A stretch of 17,059 nt of DNA, taken from CAYYWP01 sp050176585. Lineage in GTDB: Bacteria; Desulfobacterota; Binatia; HRBIN30; CADEER01. The notes under the pieces were generated by a model that did no database searches, was not told where the DNA came from, and saw only the letters and a program-made list of their open reading frames with translations. The first letter of the stretch is position 1; each line of letters begins with the position of its first letter. Below are positions 7,801-14,472 of this stretch, in pieces. The position numbers and the translations under genes were made by a program. The DNA lies in NCBI GenBank assembly GCA_050176585.1, contig JBFXHX010000064.1:1-17059 (forward strand), in the 5' to 3' direction.

Positions 7801-9120
7801 GTTTTTTGCCGTTGGCACCAGCACCGCCGTCGGCGCGAGGACGTCGAGGAAGAGCGTGCCGAACTGGTTGACGATCTTCTGGCCCGGCGCCATCGGCAGC
7901 TCACCGCGCGGGGTGACCGGATAGTGGCGCAGGTGGTCTGCGTGCGCCGGCGCATCGGCGGCTTCGCCGTTCTTGTCCACCGGCGCGCACAGCGCCACCG
8001 GTGCTTCGACGTCCACCACCGCGGCGCCGAACTGGTCCTCCACCCGCACGCCGGGCACCGGGTCGAACGGCGGCTGCGCCGGCAGGGCCGCGGTGCGATA
8101 GCAGAGGAAGTGGTCGAGCGCGCGGCACTTGCCCGCCGCGCCCGCGGCGAAGATGCGGTTTACCTCGGCGGCGTCCAGCGCGCGGTCGAAGACCTCCAAT
8201 TCATCGATCCAGCCGGCGAAGAACGCGCCGCCGATCTCGCTGCGCGCGATCAGGAGGTCGCCATCGTTGGCGACGCTGCCGGCGCGCGGATCCGCATCGG
8301 TCAGCACTGCCGTGCCGTCGACGTAGAGGGTCAGCGCCGGAGCGCCCGAACGGCGGACGGTGACCGCGAGGTGATGCGACCGGCCGTCGGCGATGTCGGG
8401 TCCGTTCGCGACATAGTTCGTGCACGCGGCGGCGCTGCGCGCGCAGGTGTTGTTGCCATTCGCGGCGTCGGCGAGCTGCATGCCCAAGCGGCCGTTGAAC
8501 AGAAAGACCTGGTAGCCCCGCACGCCGCCGTTGGCGCCTACGTCGCGCTTGTCGACGATCGGGCGAACCCCCGAGCCCGCGTCCGCCGCCACCCGCACCC
8601 AGGCGTCGATGGATAAATCGCCGCGCCCGAAATCGAGGTTCGGTGCGTCCGCGACGCGCACGAGGTTCGATGCCCCGTCGAACATCAGCGCGCCGCCGAC
8701 CATACCGGGCGCGGGCGACGGCCCGTCTGGATATCCGAGCAGACCGTCCGCAGCCGTGCCGGTGTTGTCGTTGCCGGCCTCGTCCCTGACCTCGGGCCCG
8801 CCCACGTCTTCCATCGCGTACCACGCCACCATCCCGGGCGGTGGCTGGGCGCACCGTACCGCCGGACACCCGCGCAGCGTGCGGTTCACGGCCGCGAGGA
8901 TGTCGTCGACCGTGATCCGCCCGTCATCGCCGACGTCTCCGGCCGGGCAGCGCGTCACCGGGACAACCTCCAGGGCGATGTTCACCAGCACCAGGAGCTC
9001 GTCGACGGTGACCTCGCCGTCGCCACCGCAATCGCCGGCGCAGGTTGCCGCAGCCGGACCCGACCAGAGCCAGAGCAGGAGTCCGAGGCTGGTAACTCCG
9101 CAGCTTCGCAGACGGGTCAT
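4834..9120 (-). CDS. Large secreted mosaic protein: dockerin-like, LamG-like, QFG repeats, M19/amidohydrolase-like domain, Cys-rich tail
   Basis: This is a 1428-residue exported protein with an N-terminal signal peptide (MTRLRSCGVTSLGLLLWLW, likely cut near residue 25 after AAA). Two dockerin-like EF-hand motifs follow: CAGDCGGDGEVTVDEL (27-42) and GDVGDDGRITVDDI (61-74). Next come a LamG/concanavalin-type jellyroll (about 97-330), four QFG repeats (about 357-576), a Pro/Thr linker (609-620) and a Cys-rich CDDGDPCTHDVC segment (657-668). Residues about 735-1285 resemble membrane dipeptidase M19 / amidohydrolase barrels. Candidate metal and active-site positions are ADVHHHLF (739-746), Glu947 in AIETTD, His1070 in IDLAHLP, FHSHTK (1092-1097) and Asp1183 in ALGTDLN. 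A Cys-rich tail (1321-1428, about 16 Cys) closes it. Catalysis is unproven. The ATG at 9118-9120 was preferred over a TTG at 9150 because it places the signal peptide correctly; GGAGGG lies about 13 bases upstream. It probably acts outside the cell or at its surface, binding calcium and carbohydrate. Confidence 0.85.
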   Translation of the reverse strand: MTRLRSCGVTSLGLLLWLWSGPAAATCAGDCGGDGEVTVDELLVLVNIALEVVPVTRCPAGDVGDDGRITVDDILAAVNRTLRGCPAVRCAQPPPGMVAWYAMEDVGGPEVRDEAGNDNTGTAADGLLGYPDGPSPAPGMVGGALMFDGASNLVRVADAPNLDFGRGDLSIDAWVRVAADAGSGVRPIVDKRDVGANGGVRGYQVFLFNGRLGMQLADAANGNNTCARSAAACTNYVANGPDIADGRSHHLAVTVRRSGAPALTLYVDGTAVLTDADPRAGSVANDGDLLIARSEIGGAFFAGWIDELEVFDRALDAAEVNRIFAAGAAGKCRALDHFLCYRTAALPAQPPFDPVPGVRVEDQFGAAVVDVEAPVALCAPVDKNGEAADAPAHADHLRHYPVTPRGELPMAPGQKIVNQFGTLFLDVLAPTAVLVPTAKNLTSVPAAPRAPAVDHFLCHPVQRPRGAPPFTPVPGVRVADQFGARLIDLIAPTRLCAPADKRGEDPGAPGHAEHLLCYRAQLSPRVIQSSGGEAPPTVIPQAFESPVAAIYTNDQFGPETMQMVDVDELCVPSRKNPPGDAEEPLNCDDGLFCTEDRVVEYEPEADFDPPPTPTPNYTPPKERGCVHEWKTGAAYGSWAFDQSGANISPCCELSSDCDDGDPCTHDVCIASEHRCHFEALDPAQCALSPIAPVMAAPASPCVDDATEARLCDIQCVPGQDGEDCPPPQRPLELRPGSADVHHHLFDEDAFGARWRHGKAGAPLHTCDGSGYSLPSHGRVATLVPVLSDLAGCVPALPLSLLASTPSALLAYGLASGWAPLAFSELIGKEEGTWGDTGLHLKRRVPGTGWPRWDAMVHQRGQRNGVLEAHQDGLSLLVVTVGGFAPFCELLPASNNYGCDEMADVERQLALAHQFAAANSSWVQIALGPQDAVNIINNGKLAMVLAIETTDLFNTLFADPSNPPDAAAIGAVVQKYYDPPYDVRAIQLAHETDNGFAGAALINPLFEVFQFADNRYGPSCTIDSDCARARLGFDVYEDADGVCKNARGLTAAGELLVQALMDRGMLIDLAHLPERGILRTYQLAKQNAYYPLFHSHTKLRELEVTYGGKPQDNHYVIEHSVPAWVVQKIRRTGGLIGLRIGYLEQRTYTPSGIANTCQGSSRSLAQAYEFARQGLKVPIALGTDLNAFTQNTRPRFTDRTLPGQPRQNPNGACAAGFRAEGICEAKAQTNRIGTAYDTLGLADTGYTIDVLDDLEAVGLSAAQVAPLRNRSAEMFIRMWQRANDLPQPRNGPADLANDVDISGIAPYDTKAMRELNYPQASCVFGAFKPRYCPNSSQLGESCRFDGECVTPLKCGGFQPLCGLPEGTCVCHGKDLGCPSGQYCKLRNPLTAADNECRAKKDSGQPCLTKKECKSDQCKFTLNPFGPHCG
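7396..8118 (-). repeat. Four internal QFG half-repeats in the large secreted protein
   Basis: Inside the coding region, residues about 335-575 carry two tandem modules that each open with (A/V)DHFLC(Y/H) and contain two cores. The four cores begin at VEDQFGAAVVDVEAPVALC (from 360), VNQFGTLFLDVLAPTAVLV (from 417), VADQFGARLIDLIAPTRLC (from 478) and TNDQFGPETMQMVDVDELC (from 552). Each is followed by a P-x2-K motif. The shared pattern is (D/N)QFG, about four residues, a Val/Ile/Leu-Asp step, then L(C/V)xPxxK. This indicates duplication of a half-unit and then of the pair. The function of the unit is unknown to me; a beta-rich secreted module is likely. Confidence 0.75.
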
Positions 9121-9318
9121 CCGCCCGGATCGTCCCTCCAGCGAACGCAAGGATCAAGCGAAAACCGGATCGGATCCTCGCTCACCGGTCAGAGGAGCGC
9201 CCGCAGCCGCTCGGCGCGGACCAGCAGCGCGGTGAAAGCGGCGGTCGTGAAACCACTGGCCGCCATCCCCATCCGACGCGAGCGGCAGGCGGTAGGATGA
9301 GATTGGCGCGGCAGCGCG

Positions 9319-9400
9319 CCCCTCGGGAATCCAGGTCGCGCGCTGCGCCGCCGGTGTGTTCGACGTTGGCGCGCGTGGTGTCGAAATGGGTGTTGTTCGG
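9319..9400 (-). pseudogene. Tryptophanase-like relic, internal fragment
   Basis: Read on the minus strand from 9400, the DNA encodes NNTHFDTTRANVEHTGG followed by AARDL. This closely resembles the segment 'PNNTHFDTTRANVEYTGAEAVDLVIPEG' that I remember from bacterial tryptophanase / beta-eliminating lyases (PLP fold type I). The frame then breaks; a shift restores IPEG (9319-9330), as expected if two bases were lost. Nothing recognisable follows. The live enzyme would cleave tryptophan or tyrosine to indole or phenol plus pyruvate and ammonia. The match is from memory and short, but it is specific in order and composition. Confidence 0.5.
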
Positions 9401-9448
9401 CCTCCGTCGCCGTGCTTCACGATATCGGCAAGAGGATCCCTCGGCCGC

Positions 9449-9502
9449 GCGGCGGGCTACAACGTCTTCAACCTGCGCGCCGAGGACGTGCTCATCGACC
9501 TG
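9449..9502 (+). pseudogene. Tryptophanase-like relic, N-terminal fragment on the opposite strand
   Basis: The plus strand encodes AAGYNVFNLRAEDVLIDL, which matches the conserved N-terminal tryptophanase / tyrosine phenol-lyase segment (family form: EAGYNxFxLxSEDVxIDLLTDSGT). The resemblance stops sharply after IDL, where the family would read LTDSGT. The internal fragment of the same family lies 48 bases away on the minus strand, so the gene has been cut and partly inverted as well as frameshifted. No functional product is expected. Confidence 0.5.
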
Positions 9503-9699
9503 AGTTTCGCACGATCATCGAGCATTCCGTATCAAAAGCGTCGCGCCGCTCCGTTTCACCACGCGCGGAGCGCGCAGCGAAATTGCACGCCGCCCGCGCA
9601 TAGCGCTCTCGTTTCCGCGGCGGCGATGGTCGCACGCGGCCGGGGTTGGAGGCAGACAGTTCGGTGGTGCGGACACTGCAAGTGAGATCATTACCGGGA

Positions 9700-9730
9700 G
9701 GCGCGGAGGCGTACGCAATGCCTCCGCGCC
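9700..9730 (+). promoter_or_regulatory. Hairpin enclosing the ribosome binding site and start codon of the radical SAM gene
   Basis: GGCGCGGAGGC (9700-9710) and GCCTCCGCGCC (9720-9730) are perfect 11-bp reverse complements around the nine-base loop GTACGCAAT. The Shine-Dalgarno GGAGG (9705-9709) lies in the left arm and pairs with CCTCC in codons 2-3. The ATG (9718-9720) straddles the loop and the first base of the right arm. In RNA this would hide the ribosome binding site, so it could limit or regulate translation. It may also simply be a member of a dispersed palindrome family (compare 4782-4819). Confidence 0.5.
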
Positions 9731-11154
9731 GCGCCCTCGGCGAGCACACGTCCGGGCGGCTCTCGTTGACTGCCCACCGCACTGCTCGTACTGCTGGCCG
9801 TGTGCGCATCCTGCTGATCTCGCCGACGCATTACGAAGCGGACGGCGCGCTGCACCGCACCACGCGGTACTGGACCAGCGGCCTCACGCTCCCGTATCTC
9901 GCCGCGCTCACGCCGCCCGAGCATCAAGTGACGATGGTGGACGAGCTGTTCCACGACGTGGACCTGGACTTCGACGGCGATGTGGTCGGCATCACCGCGA
10001 TGGGGCCGCAGATCCGCCGCGCCTACGATCTCGCCGACCACTTTCGCGCCCGCGGCCTCAAGGTCGTCCTCGGCGGTACGTGGGTGACCCTGACCGCCGA
10101 GACCTCGCTGCAGCATGCGGACGCCGTCGTCGCCGGCGAAGCCGAGCTCGTCTGGTCCCAGGTGCTCGCCGACCTCGCGGCCGGGCGCAGCCGCGGCATT
10201 TACCGTGCCGCAGAATGGCACAGCCTGCGCGACCTTCCGCGCGTCGACTACACGCGGTTGCCGCTGCTCAAATACGAAGTCTTCAAAACGAGCTGGTTCT
10301 ATCGCATGTACTTCCACTGGCCGGTGGTGTTCTCGCGCGGCTGCCCGCATCCCTGCGAGTACTGCGCCGTGCAGACCTATTACGCGCGCGGCTTTCGCAC
10401 CCGCCCGGTGCACGATGTGCTCGCCGACTTCGCGGCGATCAAGGCGCTCGGAGCCAACCGCATCTTGTTTCTCGACGACAATCCCATCGCCAACCCCACC
10501 GCAGCCAAGGAACTGTTCCGCGCCATGATCCCGCTGAAGCTCAAATGGGCGAGCCAGTGCACGATCAACATCGCGCGCGATCCCGAGCTGCTCGACCTCG
10601 CCGCGCGCAGCGGCTGCGTGAGCCTGTCGATCGGGCTCGAGAGCATCAACGAGGAGAGCCTGGACGGCATCGGCAAGCGCTTCAACCAGCCGCGCCGGTT
10701 CAGCGAGGATCTCGCCGCCCTGCGCGCCAAGGGCATCCAGGTGATCGGGTTGCTGATGGTCGGGCTCGACGGCGACACCGTCGACACGTTCGCGCGCTCG
10801 CTGCAGTTCCTGATCCACAACAAGGTATCGTTTCTGAAGCTGTTCACGCCGTGTCCGTACCCCGGCACCAAGTACTACGACGACATGCTCGCCGCCGGCC
10901 GCATCACCACCGACGATTGGGGCCGCTACGACTACGGCAGCGCGCTCGTGCAGCCGGCGCACATGACCGCCGACCAAATGATGGCCGGATTCAAGGCGGT
11001 CTACAGCGGGTTCTACTCGGTGCCCGCCATTATCAAGCGGCTGTTTCCGCCGCCGCCCGGCAACCCCCTCGAGACGCTCGCGTACCTGGTGGCCAATCTC
11101 AAGGTGAACCGCTATCTGCGCGCCCGCCCCGACGCGTGGGCGACGATCTCTTGA
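9718..11154 (+). CDS. B12-binding domain radical SAM protein
   Basis: The 478-residue protein has an N-terminal cobalamin-binding-like Rossmann domain (about residues 29-155: VRILLISPTHYEADG, DVVGITAMGPQIRRAYDLAD, KVVLGGTWVTLT). The radical SAM barrel follows, with the 4Fe-4S motif CPHPCEYC (Cys209, Cys213, Cys216). Downstream are FLDDNP, SIGLESINEESL and a C-terminal part reading PYPGTKYYDDMLAAGRI, found in the B12-binding radical SAM branch that includes methylases and hopanoid/bacteriochlorophyll-type enzymes. Its reaction is unknown; methylation or rearrangement of a lipid or aromatic product is plausible. The ATG at 9718 was chosen because GGAGG sits eight bases upstream. A GTG at 9802, right before the domain, is the main alternative, and a TTG at 9646 is less likely. 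It converges on the FAD oxidoreductase gene 57 bases away. Confidence 0.92.
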   Translation: MPPRRALGEHTSGRLSLTAHRTARTAGRVRILLISPTHYEADGALHRTTRYWTSGLTLPYLAALTPPEHQVTMVDELFHDVDLDFDGDVVGITAMGPQIRRAYDLADHFRARGLKVVLGGTWVTLTAETSLQHADAVVAGEAELVWSQVLADLAAGRSRGIYRAAEWHSLRDLPRVDYTRLPLLKYEVFKTSWFYRMYFHWPVVFSRGCPHPCEYCAVQTYYARGFRTRPVHDVLADFAAIKALGANRILFLDDNPIANPTAAKELFRAMIPLKLKWASQCTINIARDPELLDLAARSGCVSLSIGLESINEESLDGIGKRFNQPRRFSEDLAALRAKGIQVIGLLMVGLDGDTVDTFARSLQFLIHNKVSFLKLFTPCPYPGTKYYDDMLAAGRITTDDWGRYDYGSALVQPAHMTADQMMAGFKAVYSGFYSVPAIIKRLFPPPPGNPLETLAYLVANLKVNRYLRARPDAWATIS

Positions 11155-11160
11155 TCGACC

Positions 11161-11207
11161 GCAAACGCGAAAGCGCGATAGCTTCGGGTCTCCGCGTCTC
11201 GCGTTGC
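11161..11207. terminator. Possible bidirectional terminator hairpin (imperfect)
   Basis: GCAAACGCGA (11161-11170) pairs with TCGCGTTGC (11199-11207), a nine-base-pair stem with one bulged A. It sits in the 57-base gap between the convergent radical SAM and FAD oxidoreductase genes. The loop is long and there is no T-run, so this is a positional guess. Confidence 0.3.
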
Positions 11208-11211
11208 ATCG

Positions 11212-12573
11212 TCAATCGCGGTCGCGCCGGCCGATCGGCGCTTCGCGCAGCTCGTTCAGCGTCTGGCGCACGCGGAATGCACTGGCGTCGGGCGAGGACG
11301 CGAATTGGTTGCACCGCGTGGCTTCGCTGAGGCGCGCGTGACGTGCGGCGAGCTCGGCGCCGAGCGCGCCGTCGTCGGCCAGCAGGTCGGCGGTGCCAGA
11401 AATGAGGCGCACGAACGCGGTGCGCGCCTCCAGGGGCAGATCGGGGTTCAGGATCTTCCGCGCTGTCCAGAAGTAGGACTCTGGATCCACGTGGTGATCG
11501 TAGAAGAAATAGAGAAAGCGCAGGTAGCGCTCGACAGCGGCGCGATAGCGGTGGTCGTAGTCGGCGAGCGCCGCGTCCGGCGACGCGCCGGACGCGGCCA
11601 GCAGCGATTCCACCGCGCGAGCGGCGAGGTAGCCGGATAGACAGGCCAGGTGTACGCCGGTGGAGAAGACCGGATCGATGAAGCACGCGGCATCCCCGGC
11701 CAGCAGGTACCCCGGCCCGTGGAAGCGCGTGCTGCAATACGAGTAGTCGCGGACCACGCGCACCGGCGCCACCAGGCGCGCGCCGCGCAGGCGCTCCGCC
11801 ACCGGCGGACACGCGGCGATCAGGCGCCAGTAGAGCGGCGCGGGATCCCCCGCGGCCTCCGCCGCCAGGCGCTTCGCATCCACTACCGCGCCGACGCTCG
11901 TGGTGCCGTCGTGCAGCGGGATGAACCAGAACCACCCCTCGCCGAACGCGGCCGACATGATGTTCCCGGCCACCGCTCCGTCCAGCGGCTCGGCGTCCTG
12001 AAAGTACCCGAACACGGAGAGATTCTTGAAGAATGGGTCGAACTGCCGGAGCCCATCGCGCCGTCCGAGCAGCGCCCGCTGCCCGCTCGCATCGATCACC
12101 CAGGGCGCGCTGGCTTCGACCTGCCTCCCGTTCGCGTCCAGGGCGACGACGCGGTTGCACGCGCCGTCGTACTGCACCGCTTCGACCCGATGCCGCTCGT
12201 ACACCTCGGCGCCTAGCTGCGCCGTATGGCGCAGCAGCAGATGGTCGAACTCGGAGCGCAGCACGTGAAACGCGCTCGGCCGGCCGCCGGGGTCGTCGCG
12301 GAAGTAGAAGCTCCAGGTGCCGCCGCGCGCGCCCCAGACAAACGTGCCACCGGGCTTGCGCACGAACCCCGCCGATTCGATCGCCGGCATCACCCCGAGC
12401 GTCTCGAGAATCGGCATGGTCGCCGACAGCAGCGATTCGCCGATGTGGTAGCGCGGAAACCGCTCGCGCTCGTACAGCGCCACGCGCGCGCCGGCTTGTG
12501 CGAGAAAGCCCGCGGCGACGCTGCCGGCGGGGCCGCCGCCGATGACGATCGCTTCGTACGACCGCGCGCTCAT
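11212..12573 (-). CDS. FAD-dependent oxidoreductase, tryptophan-halogenase-like family
   Basis: The 453-residue protein starts with an FAD-binding Rossmann motif, IVIGGGPAGSVAAGFLA (GxGxxG at 12-17). It also has the family's RYHIGESLL (GES at 45-47), GFVRKPGGTFVWG with Lys73, the halogenase signature WxWxIP as WFWFIP (214-219), and the second FAD site GDAACFIDPVFSTGVHLA (293-310). This is the layout of flavin-dependent halogenases of PF04820 and of relatives that act on carrier-bound or lipid-linked phenols. It would need a separate flavin reductase, and none is in the window. Whether it halogenates, hydroxylates or reduces cannot be told from sequence. The ATG at 12571-12573 begins directly at the fold, but no strong Shine-Dalgarno precedes it. 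It is divergent from the ammonia-lyase, which suggests co-regulation from the shared 351-base region. Confidence 0.9.
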   Translation of the reverse strand: MSARSYEAIVIGGGPAGSVAAGFLAQAGARVALYERERFPRYHIGESLLSATMPILETLGVMPAIESAGFVRKPGGTFVWGARGGTWSFYFRDDPGGRPSAFHVLRSEFDHLLLRHTAQLGAEVYERHRVEAVQYDGACNRVVALDANGRQVEASAPWVIDASGQRALLGRRDGLRQFDPFFKNLSVFGYFQDAEPLDGAVAGNIMSAAFGEGWFWFIPLHDGTTSVGAVVDAKRLAAEAAGDPAPLYWRLIAACPPVAERLRGARLVAPVRVVRDYSYCSTRFHGPGYLLAGDAACFIDPVFSTGVHLACLSGYLAARAVESLLAASGASPDAALADYDHRYRAAVERYLRFLYFFYDHHVDPESYFWTARKILNPDLPLEARTAFVRLISGTADLLADDGALGAELAARHARLSEATRCNQFASSPDASAFRVRQTLNELREAPIGRRDRD

Positions 12574-12924
12574 GAGCGCGGCGCCCGGTGCACCGGCACG
12601 CGGGACCCGTATGTTTCAGCTGATTCCTTGCGAAAGCCCATCGCGGCGCGTCCGGCGCGCGGGGCCGCGCGCCCGGGTGGCCTCGGCTACCAGAGAGCGC
12701 CGCGGCGGGTCAACGCGTCGCGCGCAGCCGCCGCCGACCCGCGCGCGGCCCGCATCGCGACGCTCGTGTCACCTTGACCGCACCCCCACCCGTCGCTAAC
12801 CCATTCCACGCGGCGTAGCCTCCTTCGCCTGGGCGGGTAAGATGCATCTCAGCGAGCAGAGTGCCTCCATTGCCGCCCGCGCGAGCGGGCCACACAGCGG
12901 GCTTGCGGCGTAGCAAAGGATCGC
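12574..12924. other. Divergent promoter region between FAD oxidoreductase and ammonia-lyase
   Basis: No gene was found in these 351 bases. A weak plus-strand candidate promoter is TTGACC at about 12774-12779, followed after 17 bases by TAACCC. TAAGAT near 12838 is a better -10 but has no -35. A small hairpin, CCCGC-GCGA-GCGGG, lies about 50 bases before the ammonia-lyase start. None is decisive. AAAGGA (12915-12920), four bases before the GTG at 12925, is the likely ribosome binding site for the lyase. Confidence 0.4.
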
Positions 12925-14472
12925 GTGACCTCTCGATCACCTAGTCCCCTGGATCGCGCGCCGGTTCCGCCGACGATTGCGATCGGCGCCGAGCACTTCC
13001 GGATCGACGATGTCGACGCCCTGGCGCGCGGGGCGCGCGCGGTACTGGACCCCGCCGCGCGTCGCCGCCTGGAACGCAGCCACGCGTTCGCCCGGCGTTT
13101 GGCGGTCAGCGCGACGCCGGTGTACGGCCTCAGCACGGGCTGCGGCCCGCTCGCCGGACAACGCATCAGCGCCGCCGAGCGCGAGCGCTTTCAGCGCAAT
13201 TTGGTGCGCAGCCACGCGACCACGTTGGGCGCACCGCATCCGACCGCGATGGTGCGCGCCGCGATGGCGGCGCGCGCGCACGTGCTCGCCAAGGGCCTGT
13301 CCGGCGTCGCACCGCAAACGGTGGACACGCTGGTGGGGATGCTCAACGCCGGCATGCATCCGATCGTGCGCGAGGTGGGCGGGGTCGGCGCGAGCGGCGA
13401 CCTCGTCGAGCTGGCGCAGATCGCCCTGGCCGTGCTCGGCGAAGGCGAAGTCGAGCATGCCGGCGAGCGCTTGAGCGCCGCGGCGGCGCTGGCCCGCACC
13501 GGCCTCGCGCCGATCGTGCCCGTCACGCGCGAAGGCCTGGCGCTGATGAACGGCACCTCGTTCCACACCGGCGCCGCGGCGCTGTTGGCTGCCCGCGCGC
13601 GGCGGGTCGCGGCGGCGGCGGACACGGCCGCGGCCATGAGCTTCGATGCCCTCGGCGGTCACCGCGAAGCGCTCGATCCGGCGTTGCACATGGCGCGCGC
13701 GCATGCCGGAGCGCGGCAGGTGGCGGCGCGGCTCACACAGTTGCTCGACGGCAGCACGCTCGTGCGCGCCGACGCGTCCGTCGCGGGGTCGCAGGACGCT
13801 TATACGCTGCGCTGCATCGCCCAGGTGGCGGGCGCCGCGCGCGATCTGCTCGACGGCGCGTGGCGCACGATCGAGACCGAGCTCGACGCCGTCAGCGACA
13901 ATCCGCTCCTGCTCGCCGACGAGCAGCGGGTGGTCCACGGCGGCAACTTTCACGGTCAGCCGGTGGCGATGGCGCTCGACCAGCTGAAACTCGCCGCCGC
14001 CGAGCTCGGCGTGATCGCCGAGCGCCGGCTCGCGCGGCTGCTCGATCCCGCGCTCAACAACGGCCTGCCGCCGTTCCTGGTGCGCGGCGACGCGGGGCTG
14101 CAGAGCGGCTTCATGGGCTTGCAATACTGCGCGAGCGCGATGACGGCGGATACCGCCGTGCTGGTCGCGCCCGCGAGCGTGCGCTCCATCTCCACCAACG
14201 CCAACAACCAGGACGTGGTCAGCATGGGCATGGTGGCCGCCCGCCAGGCGGCGCGGGTGCTCGAGAACACCGCCCACATGGTCGCGATCGAGCTCCTCTG
14301 CGCCGCACAGGCACTGGAGCTGCGCGGGATCGCGCGCGCCGGCGCCGGCACGCGCGCCGCGCACACCGCCGTGCGCCGCGTCAGCGCGCCGCTCCACGAC
14401 GATCGCCCGCTCACGGGCGACGTCGACGCGGTGCTCGCACTGATCGACGGCGGGGCATTCACCACGCTGTAA
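12925..14472 (+). CDS. MIO-type aromatic amino acid ammonia-lyase (HAL/PAL/TAL superfamily)
   Basis: The 515-residue protein is a complete member of the ammonia-lyase family, which eliminates ammonia from His, Phe or Tyr using the self-formed MIO cofactor. The MIO triad Ala156-Ser157-Gly158 lies in VGGVGASGDLVELAQ. Other conserved parts are VYGLSTGCGPLA (66-77), FQRNLVRSHA (89-98), REGLALMNGTS (202-212), VHGGNFHG (337-344) and SISTNANNQDVVSMG (421-435). The last segment carries Gln429 where histidase has the essential Glu of NQEDHVSM, which argues for a Phe/Tyr lyase making cinnamate or p-coumarate. The Ser96-His97 pair, however, is HAL-like; as I recall, flexirubin-type bacterial TALs also have it. 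No other hut genes are nearby. The GTG start (AAAGGA four bases upstream) fits the family N-terminus and no better upstream start exists. The neighbouring halogenase-like gene supports a role in making a specialised aromatic product. Confidence 0.93.
   Translation: MTSRSPSPLDRAPVPPTIAIGAEHFRIDDVDALARGARAVLDPAARRRLERSHAFARRLAVSATPVYGLSTGCGPLAGQRISAAERERFQRNLVRSHATTLGAPHPTAMVRAAMAARAHVLAKGLSGVAPQTVDTLVGMLNAGMHPIVREVGGVGASGDLVELAQIALAVLGEGEVEHAGERLSAAAALARTGLAPIVPVTREGLALMNGTSFHTGAAALLAARARRVAAAADTAAAMSFDALGGHREALDPALHMARAHAGARQVAARLTQLLDGSTLVRADASVAGSQDAYTLRCIAQVAGAARDLLDGAWRTIETELDAVSDNPLLLADEQRVVHGGNFHGQPVAMALDQLKLAAAELGVIAERRLARLLDPALNNGLPPFLVRGDAGLQSGFMGLQYCASAMTADTAVLVAPASVRSISTNANNQDVVSMGMVAARQAARVLENTAHMVAIELLCAAQALELRGIARAGAGTRAAHTAVRRVSAPLHDDRPLTGDVDAVLALIDGGAFTTL

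Larger units (their letters stand above)
9121..9717. other. Intergenic region with scrambled gene remnants
   Basis: These 597 bases separate the secreted-protein gene (minus) from the radical SAM gene (plus), which are divergent. Apart from the tryptophanase fragments at 9319-9400 and 9449-9502, no coding frame with protein character was seen. Promoters for both genes should lie here, but none with a convincing -35/-10 pair could be picked out. Confidence 0.5.

Noticed and set aside
7069..8616. 515-codon plus-strand frame inside the secreted-protein gene
   Set aside because: It lies opposite a gene with clear modular homology and has Arg/Val/Gly-rich low-information sequence, so it is a shadow.
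9691..10977. 428-codon minus-strand frame opposite the radical SAM gene
   Set aside because: No protein-family character; the plus strand carries the CxxxCxxC radical SAM gene.
12937..14397. 486-codon minus-strand frame opposite the ammonia-lyase
   Set aside because: Arg/His/Gly-rich shadow; the plus strand encodes the intact MIO lyase.
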